A stretch of DNA of 37,176 nt from Alphaproteobacteria bacterium (lineage in GTDB: Bacteria > Pseudomonadota > Alphaproteobacteria > UBA7985 > JAUIBT01): the NCBI GenBank assembly GCA_030432195.1, contig JAUIHE010000009.1, positions 1-37,176 of the forward strand, written 5' to 3'. The translations under genes and the position numbers were made by a program. Under the pieces are notes generated by a model, which was not told the origin of the DNA, searched no databases, and worked only from the letters and a program-made list of their open reading frames with translations. Numbering within the stretch: position 1 is the first letter of the stretch; every line of letters starts with the position of its first letter. Positions 18,503-27,869 of this stretch are shown here, piece after piece.

Positions 18503-19656
18503 AAATCGACCCGGACCGAGGCGCCCGCTACCCATGTCCGCCGTTCTTGGATCTCTGGTGTTGCGTTGAACGACAAGCTGCGCCCACTTGTGCCGCGCGT
18601 GAAGGTGTTGAAACCTGCGATGCTTAGCGAGCGATTGGACCAGGAATCGCTGTCAAGATTGGCAATCCCCAGACCGAAGGTTAGGCCGTCGGCCACTTCG
18701 TAGGTTACACCCGCGAAATAGTTGGTCTCGTATTCTTCACCGTTGCGGCTTAGGCCAGCTTCGCTGAAGGTCAGCGCCCCGTGGCGAATTTCAGTCTCGA
18801 CGCCGGTACCGACAGTCAGGCTACCAGCCTGGTAACTAAGGCCAGCGGACAGGTATTCGGTGGTGTGGCCGACTTCTTCCATCGCATAGTTAACGCCACC
18901 AGACAGGCCGCCGATTTCAGCCCCAATGGATCCTGCCAGTGCTTCTTAGCCCGCTGATAAGCCAAGCGCTATGCTGGCCGCGCCGACGTCGGCTGAATAG
19001 CCGATGCCGAGCGCCCAATTGGCATCGTCATCGACAGAGGCCTCAAAATCAATACCGGCGAAAGCGTTCGAATAGAAGATTTGTTCCTTTTCAAGCGCTG
19101 AATACTCGGCGACTTCCAAAGCACCAGGGGCCAGGAACGGCACGTGCAGTTGGTTGGCTGCCTCACCTGCATCGCCAGTATCACCCAACATAATATTACC
19201 AACAGCGGAATTGATGAAGACGTAGGCGTCTTCAAACTCTTCTGAGGTTGGCCCTAAGTAGTCGGCGACTTCCAAGAGCATGAGAAGGTCGTCCGCTGTC
19301 AAACCGCTGCCGGATAGCAGGCCGTCCAGCAATTCACGCAATTCTGGATAGGGGGTAAGTTCGCGGTCGGATTTGTAGACGCCAAGTTCAAAATGCGCGC
19401 CGTATTCCAGGCCGGATTTGGTAGAATTGGCGTAGTCGATGTTCAGGTTGCCATCGACGCCATAATCTAGATTTCGGATACGAGAATCGCTCAGGTGCAA
19501 GAACCCAAATAGGCCGTCCGGACCGATAATGCGCTCTACATCATAGTTCTCGCCATAGGCTGCTTCAAATTCCAAGTAACCACTTAGCGAGAGATCTTGC
19601 GCCGCAACGCTAGCAGCAGCGGCCAGACAAGCGGTCGTAAGCATCAACTTCTTCAT
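18499..19656 (-). pseudogene. Outer-membrane beta-barrel porin with one in-frame stop codon
   Basis: 386 codons including the final stop. MKKLMLTTACLAAAASVAA is a signal peptide; then DLSLSGYLEFEA and many alternating Gly/aromatic strands lead to a C-terminal RVDF, the terminal Phe expected for BAM-dependent barrels. Codon 237 is TAA (18946-18948). The same frame continues cleanly for 148 further codons with barrel-like sequence (for example AGLSYQAGSLTVGTG), so a single base change restores the gene. It may be a recent nonsense mutation, a sequencing error or, less likely, a recoded stop. ATG 19654-19656 has GAGGA eight bases upstream; the open frame reaches a TTG at 19671. Truncation at codon 237 would lose the last strands and prevent a barrel. 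Confidence 0.85.
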
Positions 19657-19672
19657 GGCATCGGTCCTCAAG

Positions 19673-19705
19673 GCACAATGGATCGCAATCTTCTAGCCAT
19701 TGTGC
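19673..19705 (-). promoter_or_regulatory. 5' UTR stem-loop of the porin mRNA
   Basis: Perfect nine-base inverted repeat GCACAATGG (19673-19681) and CCATTGTGC (19697-19705), 15-base loop. On the minus strand it ends only a few bases before the GAGGA ribosome site of the porin gene. It may stabilise the transcript or take part in translational or small-RNA control, as is common for outer-membrane protein mRNAs. Confidence 0.55.
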
Positions 19706-20065
19706 GGTTGAAACCAGGGGACTTGTCAATTGCCGTCCGGCCAGCGAACAGGGAAAGCAAAAGCATTGTTGCCGATCTGCCACAGTTTGCTGTGAACCTG
19801 CTCTGTTGTGGTAAATTTTAACGTTAGAAATCAAAGACAAAGCAGCGAGGTTTTTTCTGAGTATGAAATGTTAAGTTGTGAGACTTGCCGCGATTTCGAG
19901 GCAATCTCGCCTCCACTTGGCCAGGATCTGGGCGAGGATCTCATTCGAAGCTGGCCCAGCGGTGGGCATTGAACACTTGCCAAAACGTGGAATTGGCGTC
20001 AGCGTTGTGCCCCCGCGCCTGGCTGCAGTATTTGCCTGGCTCTATTATTCCCTAGGTGGCTGAAC
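19706..20065. other. Intergenic region between porin and TauE-like gene; no gene seen
   Basis: This 360-base stretch separates divergent genes. The part near 19808-19880 is AT-rich (AAATTTTAACG, GTTTTTTCTG) and probably holds the promoters, above all for the porin. A 61-codon open frame at 19878-20063 has no ribosome site, low-complexity codon use and no recognisable domain, so it is not called. Confidence 0.6.
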
Positions 20066-20836
20066 GTGACCGATCCTAGCCTGTTCTGGAGCCTCGCGCT
20101 CGTCGCTGCCTTTCTCACCGGCGCTAGCAAAGGCGGTCTGCCGATGGTGGCCTTGCTGAGCGTGCCGGTTATGTCGTTGGTAATGCCTACCTTGCAGGCC
20201 GCAGCATTGTTGTTGCCGGTCTACCTCATCAGTGATGTCTATGGGCTGTGGCTCTATCGCCGCTCATTTTCCGTGCGAAACTTGGCAATCTTGACCCCGG
20301 CCGCCTTGCTGGGAATTTTGGTGGGCTGGTTGCTGGCCGGCCAAACCGACGAGGCGGTCGTTCGGCTGGTGGTGGGCTTAATTGGCTTGTTTTTCGTCTC
20401 GATCCGCTTGTTGGGCCGCATCAGCGGGCCACAACCCGCCCGCAAAGCCGGGGTCGCGCGGGGCCTTCTTTGGGGTAGTATCGCAGGGTTTACCAGTTTT
20501 GTGGCCCATGCTGGCGGCCCGCCTTACCAAGTCTACACCTTGCCCCAACGGCTTCCAAAGATGACGTTCGCAGGGACCTCGACGATTTTGTTCGCGGTGG
20601 TCAACTTGTCTAAACTGCCGCCCTATTTAGCCTTGGGACTGCTGCACAAAGGGGATTTGACGGTTGCGGCTTGGTTGGCGCCGGTTGCCTTGTTTGGGGC
20701 TTGGGCGGGCTATCGCCTGGCGTCTATCATGCCGGAACGCCTGTTCTTTATGATCGTCGAAGTGGCCTTGTTTGTTATATCCATTAAACTAATCTGGGAT
20801 AGCTTGCCCTCGGTGAGCGCTCGATTGCTCAGCTAG
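20066..20836 (+). CDS. TauE/SafE (TSUP) family membrane permease
   Basis: 256-residue inner-membrane protein with about seven to eight hydrophobic helices. The N-terminal FLTGASKGGLPMVALLSVP repeat motif and the internal AHAGGPPYQVYTLPQRL motif are hallmarks of the family, which exports sulfite, sulfoacetate or related anions, usually out of the cell. GTG 20066-20068 has AGGTGG six bases upstream. It stands alone, with 195 bases before the aldehyde dehydrogenase gene; the substrate is unknown and no sulfonate genes are close. Confidence 0.88.
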   Translation: MTDPSLFWSLALVAAFLTGASKGGLPMVALLSVPVMSLVMPTLQAAALLLPVYLISDVYGLWLYRRSFSVRNLAILTPAALLGILVGWLLAGQTDEAVVRLVVGLIGLFFVSIRLLGRISGPQPARKAGVARGLLWGSIAGFTSFVAHAGGPPYQVYTLPQRLPKMTFAGTSTILFAVVNLSKLPPYLALGLLHKGDLTVAAWLAPVALFGAWAGYRLASIMPERLFFMIVEVALFVISIKLIWDSLPSVSARLLS

Positions 20837-20945
20837 CCAGAGGTCGCGAATAGCAAAGACGAGCCGCGACGACTTGGGCTTGTTCTAGGCTGCTCTGCTG
20901 TGTCTTCGTCATTTTTGGGCCAAGCCCCTAACGGCCAATCCCCAA

Positions 20946-20974
20946 TGGCATACATAAAGGCAGAATTTTATAAC
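20946..20974 (+). promoter_or_regulatory. Possible sigma-70 promoter of the aldehyde dehydrogenase operon
   Basis: TATAAC at 20969-20974 resembles a -10 box in a local AT-rich patch. The -35 partner is weak (TGGCAT at 20946-20951, 17-base spacer). Placed about 60 bases before the gene start. Confidence 0.3.
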
Positions 20975-21031
20975 GGGTGCAAAAGGGCTCGTGGCCCCAC
21001 CATCAACAAATCCGAACGCAGGGAGAGCCTT

Positions 21032-22465
21032 ATGGGCAACGTTAAGAAGAACTACATCGGCGGCGAGTGGCTGGCGAGCGACGACGTTAGCGAAAACCGA
21101 AATCCGGCCCGCCCAGATGAGATAATCGGGCACTATGCCCGCGCGACGAACGAGCAACTCAATCAGGCGGTGGCTGCTGCAAAGGCCGCGCAACCCGCTT
21201 GGGCCGCAGCGACCCCTCAATTGCGCTCAGACGTGCTGGGCAAAGCGGCCGCCATTATGATGGAGCGCAGTCAGGAGCTGGGCCGTCTGCTTTCGCGCGA
21301 AGAAGGCAAGACCCTGGCCGAAGGTGTGGGCGAAATTGTGCGCTCTGCACAGATTTTCCAGTTCTACTGCGGGGAGGCGCTGCGGATTGCAGGACAGAAA
21401 TTCGATTCCGTCCGCCCGGGTGTTGAGGCCGAAATCACCCGCGAACCGATCGGAGTTGTTGGTTTGGTGACGCCTTGGAACTTCCCCACGGCCATTCCGG
21501 CTTGGAAGAGCGCGCCCGCCTTGGCGGCCGGGAATGCCGTCGTGCTAAAGCCCGCTGAGCTGACCCCTGCTTCGGCGCACGTCATGACCGAAATCTTGAT
21601 CGAGGCTGGCGTTCCTGCTGGTGTCTTCAACCTGGTCATGGGCTCAGGTTCGCGTATCGGGCAGGCTTTGGTAGAGCACCCCGATGTGGCCGGTATTTCC
21701 TTTACAGGCTCAGTACCTGTTGGGCGCGGGATCGCGCGCACCTGCGCTGAGCGCATGAAGAAAGTCCAGTTGGAAATGGGAGGCAAGAACCCGCTCGTCG
21801 TTCTGGACGATGCCGATTTGGACATTGCGGTCAATTGCGCGCTGAACGGGGCTTTCTTTTCAACGGGCCAAAAGTGCACGGCGTCTTCGCGCCTGATCGT
21901 GCAGGCGGGTATTCATGACGCCTTTGTCGAAAAATTGAACGCGGCCCGCGCCGCCTTGCGACTGGGCGATCCGCTGGACGCGAACACACAAATCGGGCCG
22001 GTCGTATCCGAGAGCCAGCTCAACGGCAATTTGGAGTACGTCGCGCTGGCCGCCGAAGAAGGCTGTGAAGTTGTCGGCGGTGAGCGCCTAAACCGCGATG
22101 GCTACTTCCAGACGCCCGCTTTGTTCCTGGGCGCCAACAACGCCATGCGCAGCGCGCGGGAGGAGATCTTTGGCCCCTGCGCCAGCGTCATCAAGGTGGG
22201 CGATTTTGACGAAGCCCTGGCGGTGGCCAACGATACGGAATTTGGCTTGTCATCGGCGATTTGCACCTCTTCGCTCAAATCTGCGACCACCTTCCGGCGC
22301 CAAAGCCAAGCCGGTATGGCCATGGTCAACTTGCCGACAGCAGGCGTTGACTATCACGTTCCATTCGGGGGGCGGAAGGCGTCCAGCTTGGGAAGCCGCG
22401 AGCAGGGGGCTCTTGCCATGGAGTTCTATACCGCAGTCAAGACCTCCTACGTTTTTGCAGGCTAG
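21032..22465 (+). CDS. NAD(P)-dependent aldehyde dehydrogenase (2-oxoglutarate semialdehyde dehydrogenase-like)
   Basis: Oxidises an aldehyde to the acid. 477 residues, usual ALDH length. Catalytic Cys282 in GQKCTASS, general-base Glu248 in LEMGGKNP, cofactor-binding TPWNFPTAIPAWK near 145-157 and FTGSVPVG near 224. FYCGEALRIAGQ and the active-site FFSTGQKCTASSRLIV resemble 2-oxoglutarate semialdehyde (2,5-dioxovalerate) dehydrogenases, but the substrate is not certain. ATG 21032 has AGGGAGA upstream; the open frame starts at 20900 with a non-family stretch. Only four bases separate its stop from the FAD oxidase start, so the two are co-transcribed. In the cluster it can take the aldehyde made by the ThDP enzyme. 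Confidence 0.9.
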   Translation: MGNVKKNYIGGEWLASDDVSENRNPARPDEIIGHYARATNEQLNQAVAAAKAAQPAWAAATPQLRSDVLGKAAAIMMERSQELGRLLSREEGKTLAEGVGEIVRSAQIFQFYCGEALRIAGQKFDSVRPGVEAEITREPIGVVGLVTPWNFPTAIPAWKSAPALAAGNAVVLKPAELTPASAHVMTEILIEAGVPAGVFNLVMGSGSRIGQALVEHPDVAGISFTGSVPVGRGIARTCAERMKKVQLEMGGKNPLVVLDDADLDIAVNCALNGAFFSTGQKCTASSRLIVQAGIHDAFVEKLNAARAALRLGDPLDANTQIGPVVSESQLNGNLEYVALAAEEGCEVVGGERLNRDGYFQTPALFLGANNAMRSAREEIFGPCASVIKVGDFDEALAVANDTEFGLSSAICTSSLKSATTFRRQSQAGMAMVNLPTAGVDYHVPFGGRKASSLGSREQGALAMEFYTAVKTSYVFAG

Positions 22466-22469
22466 ATCT

Positions 22470-23885
22470 ATGGACGCGCTTGTTACCCAATTAGGCCGTT
22501 TGCTTGGGCCGCAGGGCTGGATCCCAGGCGAAAATGTGGGGCGACAGGCGCGTGATTGGCTGGACCGATTTGGTAAGCCGCCCCTGGGTTTGGCGCGCCC
22601 GGCCAACACCAAAATGGTGGCTGAACTGCTTGCGGCCTGCCGCGCCGCGGGCGTTTCGGTCACCGCGCAAGGCGGCAACACCAGCTTGTGTGGGGCTGCT
22701 GTTACCGGCCAAGCACAGGCCGTCTTGCTGTCTTTGGAGCGCATGAACCGGATTGGGACGCCCGATCTGGCCAGCGGCGCGATCGAGGTTCAGGCCGGCG
22801 TGATCTTGGAAAGCCTGCACCAGGCGCTGGCAAACCACGACCTGATCTTTCCCTTACATCTGGGGGCAGAAGGCAGTGCGCAAATCGGAGGCTTGATTGG
22901 CACCAATGCAGGCGGTAGCCACGCTGCGCGCTATGGCATGATGCAAGATCTGGTCTTGGGGATGGAAGTCGTATTGGCCGATGGGTCGATATGGAACGGC
23001 CTTCGCAGCGTTCAAAAGGACAATGCAGGCTATCAAATCCGGCGCCTATTTTGCGGTTCCGAGGGCAGTTTGGGCATCGTCACGCGCGCGGTACTGAAGG
23101 TCTATCCCGCGCCCAAATCGCGGGCGACCGCTTTGCTGGCGCTGGCGAGCATCGAGGCGGTCGTGGCTTTTGGGGCGCAGCTTCGCGCTGAAGCAAGCGA
23201 AGTGTTGAGCGGGCTAGAATTTTTCTGCGAGCTTGGTCTGGCGCTGGCCCAAAAACACGTCAACGGCTTGGAGCTGCCGCTAGAGAGCCGCGCGCCTTGG
23301 TACTTGTTGGTGGAGTTGGAAGCCAGTTCTAGCCTCGTGCCTGTTGATAAGATCTTAGAAGCTGCTTTGGACTATGGCGTGGAACAGGGCTGGGTCACCG
23401 ACGGCACCCTGGCCATGTCCCAAGCCCAGCGGGATGCCCTTTGGCGCTTGCGCGAAGAACAACCCGAAGGCCAACGCTTGGAGGGCCCGCAGCTCAAACA
23501 CGACACCGCCGTGCCGCCCGGCCGACTGCCGGAGTTTTTGGCAAAAGCAGCGCAGCGCGTCGAGGCGCTGTTGCCGGGTACGCGGATCAATCCCTTTGGT
23601 CACCTGGGCGATGGCAATGTTCACTACAACCTGACCCCAGCGCTCGGACAGGCCGATTTCGGCGACCAACCGCAGCAGTTTGCGCACGAAGTCGGGGTTG
23701 CATTGGGGGCTCTGGCGCAAGAGCTGGGCGGCAGCTTTGCCGCTGAGCATGGGCTAGGGCGGTCGAAAATATCACTTGCCGATTCCCTGCGCCCAGACGT
23801 GGAGCGTGATCTGATGCGCCGCCTAAAGACGGCGATCGATCCTGATAAGGTGCTGAATCCAGGCGTTATCTTGCAAAATTCCTGA
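22470..23885 (+). CDS. FAD-linked 2-hydroxyacid dehydrogenase (GlcD / D-2-hydroxyglutarate dehydrogenase family)
   Basis: Oxidises a D-2-hydroxy acid to a 2-oxo acid. 471 residues. VAO-type FAD domain: TAQGGNTSLCGAA at about 68-80, LGAEGSAQIGGLIGTNAGG near 131-149, GSEGSLGIVTRAVLK near 193-207. C-terminal domain carries the metal/substrate block GHLGDGNVHYN near 377 and EHGLGRSK near 427, then PDKVLNPG. ATG 22470 lies four bases after the aldehyde dehydrogenase stop; the longer open frame from 22098 is overlap within that gene. The exact acid (lactate, glycolate, 2-hydroxyglutarate or other) cannot be told. Confidence 0.9.
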   Translation: MDALVTQLGRLLGPQGWIPGENVGRQARDWLDRFGKPPLGLARPANTKMVAELLAACRAAGVSVTAQGGNTSLCGAAVTGQAQAVLLSLERMNRIGTPDLASGAIEVQAGVILESLHQALANHDLIFPLHLGAEGSAQIGGLIGTNAGGSHAARYGMMQDLVLGMEVVLADGSIWNGLRSVQKDNAGYQIRRLFCGSEGSLGIVTRAVLKVYPAPKSRATALLALASIEAVVAFGAQLRAEASEVLSGLEFFCELGLALAQKHVNGLELPLESRAPWYLLVELEASSSLVPVDKILEAALDYGVEQGWVTDGTLAMSQAQRDALWRLREEQPEGQRLEGPQLKHDTAVPPGRLPEFLAKAAQRVEALLPGTRINPFGHLGDGNVHYNLTPALGQADFGDQPQQFAHEVGVALGALAQELGGSFAAEHGLGRSKISLADSLRPDVERDLMRRLKTAIDPDKVLNPGVILQNS

Positions 23886-23907
23886 CAAAGCTCAGAACCT
23901 CGCCATA

Positions 23908-23925
23908 TTTCTTATTATTAAGAAA
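23908..23925. promoter_or_regulatory. Palindrome upstream of the ThDP-enzyme gene
   Basis: Perfect inverted repeat TTTCTTA (23908-23914) and TAAGAAA (23919-23925) with a four-base spacer, in an AT-rich patch just after the FAD oxidase stop. It could be a regulator site for the downstream genes or part of the upstream 3' end. There is no T run of terminator type directly after it. Confidence 0.35.
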
Positions 23926-24078
23926 ATCTTGCCTGTTGCCTGGTTTTCTTTGTTTCCTTAGCGTGGGTTTTGCGCCAGCATATAGGCGCGCAACGATGCC
24001 TGGGTTTCTTGCCAATGTTGGTGCAAAAAAGCCTGGCGCGTCGAAAGTCTTAAGAGCTCAATTTGCAAGGAAATTCCT

Positions 24079-25782
24079 ATGGAGCGCAACGGCGGTCAAC
24101 TGCTGGTCGAAAGCTTGGTGGCTTTGGGGGCTCGCAAAGCCTTCGGTGTGCCGGGCGAGAGTTATCTGGCGGTGTTAGATGCCCTGCATGACACACAAGG
24201 TCAGCTTGATTTTGTCATGTGTCGCAACGAGGGCGGCGCTGGATTTATGGCGGCCGCCTACGGCAAGTTGACGGGTAATCCCGGCATTTGCATGGTCACC
24301 CGTGGCCCGGGAGTGACCAATGCTTCAATTGGTGTCCACACCGCCATGCAAGACAGCGCGCCGATGATCCTCTTCGTGGGGCAGGTGGGCACGGACATGA
24401 AGGGCCGCGAGGCTTTTCAAGAAATTGATTATCGCGCCGTCTATGGCACGATGGCCAAATGGGCGGTGGAGATTGATCGCGTTGAGCGGGTGCCCGAAAT
24501 CTTGGCGCGGGCTTGGAAGACGGCAACCACCGGTCGCCCGGGGCCGGTCGTGGTGGCCCTGCCTGAGGACATGTTAACGAGCATGAGCGATGTGGCGCCC
24601 TTGCGCGGGCCAGCGGTCGTCGCAGAGCCTGCCCCTAGTGCCGCCGCGATGGCCGAGGTTAGAAATATCCTCAGCCAGGCGAAACGGCCTTTGATCCTCT
24701 ACGGCGGCTGTAATTGGAGCGCTGAAGCCAGCCGCCAGTTGCAGGCCTTCGCGGAGGCCTCGGATATCCCCGTGGTCTCTGTGTTTCGCTATATTGACCA
24801 GTTCGATAATCACTCGCCGACTTTCTGCGGGGAAGCCGGTGTCGGCATGGTGGCGTCGGTCAAAAAGCTGATGGGCGATGCAGACGTCATTCTGGCGATT
24901 AATAACCGCTTTGGTGAGAACTCAACCGATGGCTATACCCTGCTGTCGGTGCCCATGCCCCAGCAGCGCTTGATCCACGTGCATGCCTCAGATCTGGAGA
25001 TCGGCAAGGTCTATCAGCCTGAGTTGGGCATCCAGGCGGGCCCGAACCAATTTGCTGCTGCCCTAGCCGCCATGGGCCCCATCAAGGGGGACTGGGCGGC
25101 CTGGCGTGCAGGAGGGCGCGATGCCTATGAAGCGGGCTTTGACTTGGGTGATCTGCCGTCGCCGGTAGATATGGGTAAGGTGACCGCTCACCTGAGCCGC
25201 ATTTTGCCCCCGGACGTCATTATCACCAACGGTGCTGGGAACTTCACTGTTTGGCCAAACAAGTTTTTCAAGTTTGGACCTGAAGCGCGGCTGTTGGCGC
25301 CGCAAGCGGGGGCAATGGGTTATGGCCTGCCTGCTGCGGTGTCGGCCAAAGTGGCTTTCCCGCAGAAAACCGTTGTCTGTTTTGCGGGCGACGGTGATTT
25401 TCAGATGAATTGTCAGGAGCTGGCCACGGCTCTGCAAGCGGGCGCTCAGCCGATCATTCTGGTCCTGAACAACGGCATATATGGCACCATCCGCGCGCAC
25501 CAGGAACGCAACTATCCTGCGCGTGTCTCGGGCACCACCATGAGCGCCAACCCCGATTTTTCTGCCCTGGCGCGGGCCTACGGTTTCCACGCTGAACGCA
25601 TTGAAACCACGGACGGTTTTGCCGCTGCCTTCGAGCGCGCTTTGGCCTCAAAGACCGGAGCGCTGTTAGATTTGGTGATCGCGCCAGAGGCGGTTACCCC
25701 ACGACAAACCCTGACCCAGATGCGCGAAGCCGCTTTGGCCGCCGCACAAAACAGCGACCGAGCTGAAAAGGACACCCTATGA
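24079..25782 (+). CDS. ThDP-dependent enzyme, acetolactate-synthase-like (2-oxo acid decarboxylase or carboligase)
   Basis: 567 residues with the three-domain plan of the family. The cofactor-activating Glu51 is in CRNEGGAGF; the ThDP/Mg motif runs from GDGDFQMN at 437-444 to NN at 464-465. No acetolactate synthase small subunit gene is near, and the active-site region (QEIDYRAVYGTMAKWAVEI) is unlike true IlvB, so a catabolic role is more likely. Glyoxylate carboligase is unlikely because it lacks Glu51. ATG 24079 has AAGGA seven bases upstream. ATGA overlap with hyuA ties it to the hydantoinase genes. Plausible role: decarboxylate the 2-oxo acid from the FAD enzyme to an aldehyde (inference). 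Confidence 0.85.
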   Translation: MERNGGQLLVESLVALGARKAFGVPGESYLAVLDALHDTQGQLDFVMCRNEGGAGFMAAAYGKLTGNPGICMVTRGPGVTNASIGVHTAMQDSAPMILFVGQVGTDMKGREAFQEIDYRAVYGTMAKWAVEIDRVERVPEILARAWKTATTGRPGPVVVALPEDMLTSMSDVAPLRGPAVVAEPAPSAAAMAEVRNILSQAKRPLILYGGCNWSAEASRQLQAFAEASDIPVVSVFRYIDQFDNHSPTFCGEAGVGMVASVKKLMGDADVILAINNRFGENSTDGYTLLSVPMPQQRLIHVHASDLEIGKVYQPELGIQAGPNQFAAALAAMGPIKGDWAAWRAGGRDAYEAGFDLGDLPSPVDMGKVTAHLSRILPPDVIITNGAGNFTVWPNKFFKFGPEARLLAPQAGAMGYGLPAAVSAKVAFPQKTVVCFAGDGDFQMNCQELATALQAGAQPIILVLNNGIYGTIRAHQERNYPARVSGTTMSANPDFSALARAYGFHAERIETTDGFAAAFERALASKTGALLDLVIAPEAVTPRQTLTQMREAALAAAQNSDRAEKDTL

Positions 25783-27866
25783 CCAACCAGCAAGATATTC
25801 GCTTGGGCGCCGATATCGGCGGCACTTTCACCGACGTTGTTTTAGACCTACGCGGAAAATTGTTTTCGGCCAAGGTGCTAACCAACTACGCCGCGCCAGA
25901 ACAGGCCATTTTGGACGGACTGGAAATCGTGTTGGACGACGCGGGTATTACCCCGCGCGAGATCGATCTGATTATCCACGGCACCACCCTGGCCACCAAC
26001 GCGCTAATCGAACGACGCGGCGCGCGCACCGCTCTGGTGACGACCGAAGGCTTTCGCGACGTCATCGAAATGCGCACCGAGAGCCGCTTTGAGCAGTACG
26101 ACTTGAACTTGAAGCTGCCGTTGCCGCTGATCCCGCGCGAAGATCGTTTTGTTGTCGCTGGTCGCATCGGCGCGCAGGGCCAAGAATTGTTGGCGCTGGA
26201 CGAGGGCGCGCTCGACAAGCTGGCAGATCACATCAAAGCCGAAGGCTTTGGCGCCGTGGCCATTGGCTTCATCCATTCCTATTTGAACCCGGCGCATGAA
26301 GAGCGCGCGCGGCAGATTTTGTCGGCAAAGCTCGACATTCCGATTTCGATTTCTTCGGAGGTCTCGCCGCAAATGCGCGAGTTTGAGCGCTTCAATACGG
26401 TTTGCGCCAACGCCTATGTCCGCCCGCAAATGGCGACCTACCTCAAGCGGCTGCGAGTGCGGCTAAAGGAGATGGGCGCCGGCTGTCCGCTCTTTATGAT
26501 CCACTCCGGCGGTGGATTGATCTCGGTTGAGACCGCGGCCGCTTTCCCGGTCCGTTTGGTGGAGTCTGGACCTGCGGGCGGCGCGATCTTTGCCGCAGAT
26601 ATTGCCCGGCGCTTTGGGCTGGAGCGCGTCGTGTCCTATGACATGGGCGGCACCACCGCAAAAATCTGTCTGATTGAGGATTTTCAGCCCCAGACCGCGC
26701 GTACCTTTGAGGTCGCGCGCTCATATCGCTTCTGCAAGGGCTCGGGCATGCCCATTTCTATTCCGGTCATTGAAATGATTGAGATCGGGGCAGGGGGCGG
26801 CTCCTTGGCCTGGGTGGATGCCATGGGGCGCATTCAGACGGGGCCTGAATCGGCGGGTTCTGAGCCGGGACCGGCTTGCTATCAGCGCGGCGGTCAGCGC
26901 CCGGCAATTACCGATGCCGACTTGGTGCTGGGCAAGTTGGACCCTGACAATTTCGCGGGTGGCAAAATCAAGCTGTCTGTCGAGCAAGCTGGCGATGCTA
27001 TCGCCCGAGAGGTGGGCGACAAGCTTGGCTTACAGGCCGAAGCAGCGGCTTTTGGGATTGTCGAGGTGGTGGACGAAAATATGGCCAACGCCGCGCGCGT
27101 TCATGCCGTCGAAAATGGCAAGAATATCAGCGACAACTTGATGGTGGCTTTCGGTGGCGCCGCACCGCTGCACGCAGCGCGCTTGTGCGAAAAACTGGGG
27201 GTCGAGGCGTGCTTGATCCCGCAAGGCGCGGGAGTTGGCTCGGCCATTGGCTTCCTGAAAGCGCCGTTTGGGTACGAGGCCTTGTCATCGCAAATCACGG
27301 CGCTGTCGCGCTTCGATGCCGGGGCGGTCAGCGCCTTGGTGAGCGGGCTCAAAGCGAGCGCTGAGAGCTTTGTGCGCTCGGGCACCGATGCTGAGATTTT
27401 TTATGAGGTCACCGCCTATATGCGCTATGCGGGCCAGGGCTGGGAAATTCCCGTAGCGCTGCCCGATCGCCCGTTTGAAACCGCGGACAAGGACGCGATA
27501 GAAGCGGCGTTCCGCAAGCGTTATGCGCAATACTTCGGGCGCGCGGTAGACGGGCCTGAAATTGAATTCGTCACTTGGTCGGTCAAAGCCCAGGATCGGC
27601 GACCAGAGGGCGAGCGCGTGGCCTTTGATCCGCAAGGCCGCCCACGCCAAGGTGCTGAAAACATCAACCAACGTCCGGTGTTCGATGCGGCTCAGGGTGG
27701 GGCGCAGACCAGCGCAATCATCGCCCGCAACGCCCTGCAAGCTGGCGAGCGGATAAGCGGGCCCGCCGTCATCGTTGAAGACGAGACCTCGACCATTGTG
27801 ACCTCGCCCTTTGACGCTGTGATCCAAGGCGATGGCAGTATTCTTCTCGTGCGCAAAGGAGCCTAA
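25779..27866 (+). CDS. Hydantoinase/oxoprolinase family protein, subunit A (HyuA)
   Basis: ATP-dependent ring-opening amidohydrolase subunit, related to N-methylhydantoinase A, 5-oxoprolinase, caprolactamase and the acetone carboxylase beta subunit. 695 residues. N-terminal phosphate motif GADIGGTFTD at about 8-17, then HGTTLATNAL near 68-77, GPAGGAIF near 265 and the second phosphate motif YDMGGTTAK near 287-295. The whole Hydant_A_N, Hydantoinase_A and C-terminal domains are present without break. Starts in a four-base overlap with the ThDP gene and is followed three bases on by subunit B. Substrate not determinable; a lactam, hydantoin or a carboxylation reaction are all possible. Confidence 0.93.
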   Translation: MTNQQDIRLGADIGGTFTDVVLDLRGKLFSAKVLTNYAAPEQAILDGLEIVLDDAGITPREIDLIIHGTTLATNALIERRGARTALVTTEGFRDVIEMRTESRFEQYDLNLKLPLPLIPREDRFVVAGRIGAQGQELLALDEGALDKLADHIKAEGFGAVAIGFIHSYLNPAHEERARQILSAKLDIPISISSEVSPQMREFERFNTVCANAYVRPQMATYLKRLRVRLKEMGAGCPLFMIHSGGGLISVETAAAFPVRLVESGPAGGAIFAADIARRFGLERVVSYDMGGTTAKICLIEDFQPQTARTFEVARSYRFCKGSGMPISIPVIEMIEIGAGGGSLAWVDAMGRIQTGPESAGSEPGPACYQRGGQRPAITDADLVLGKLDPDNFAGGKIKLSVEQAGDAIAREVGDKLGLQAEAAAFGIVEVVDENMANAARVHAVENGKNISDNLMVAFGGAAPLHAARLCEKLGVEACLIPQGAGVGSAIGFLKAPFGYEALSSQITALSRFDAGAVSALVSGLKASAESFVRSGTDAEIFYEVTAYMRYAGQGWEIPVALPDRPFETADKDAIEAAFRKRYAQYFGRAVDGPEIEFVTWSVKAQDRRPEGERVAFDPQGRPRQGAENINQRPVFDAAQGGAQTSAIIARNALQAGERISGPAVIVEDETSTIVTSPFDAVIQGDGSILLVRKGA

Positions 27867-27869
27867 GCC

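Noticed and set aside
19878-20063. 61-codon open frame before the TauE-like gene
   Set aside because: No ribosome site, no recognisable domain, atypical composition.
22098-22469. Extension of the FAD dehydrogenase into the aldehyde dehydrogenase gene
   Set aside because: The first 124 residues are an out-of-frame reading of the aldehyde dehydrogenase; the VAO-type protein starts at ATG 22470.
24079-25782. Glyoxylate carboligase or biosynthetic acetolactate synthase
   Set aside because: Glu51 is present (absent in glyoxylate carboligase), and there is no small-subunit gene or ilv neighbour.
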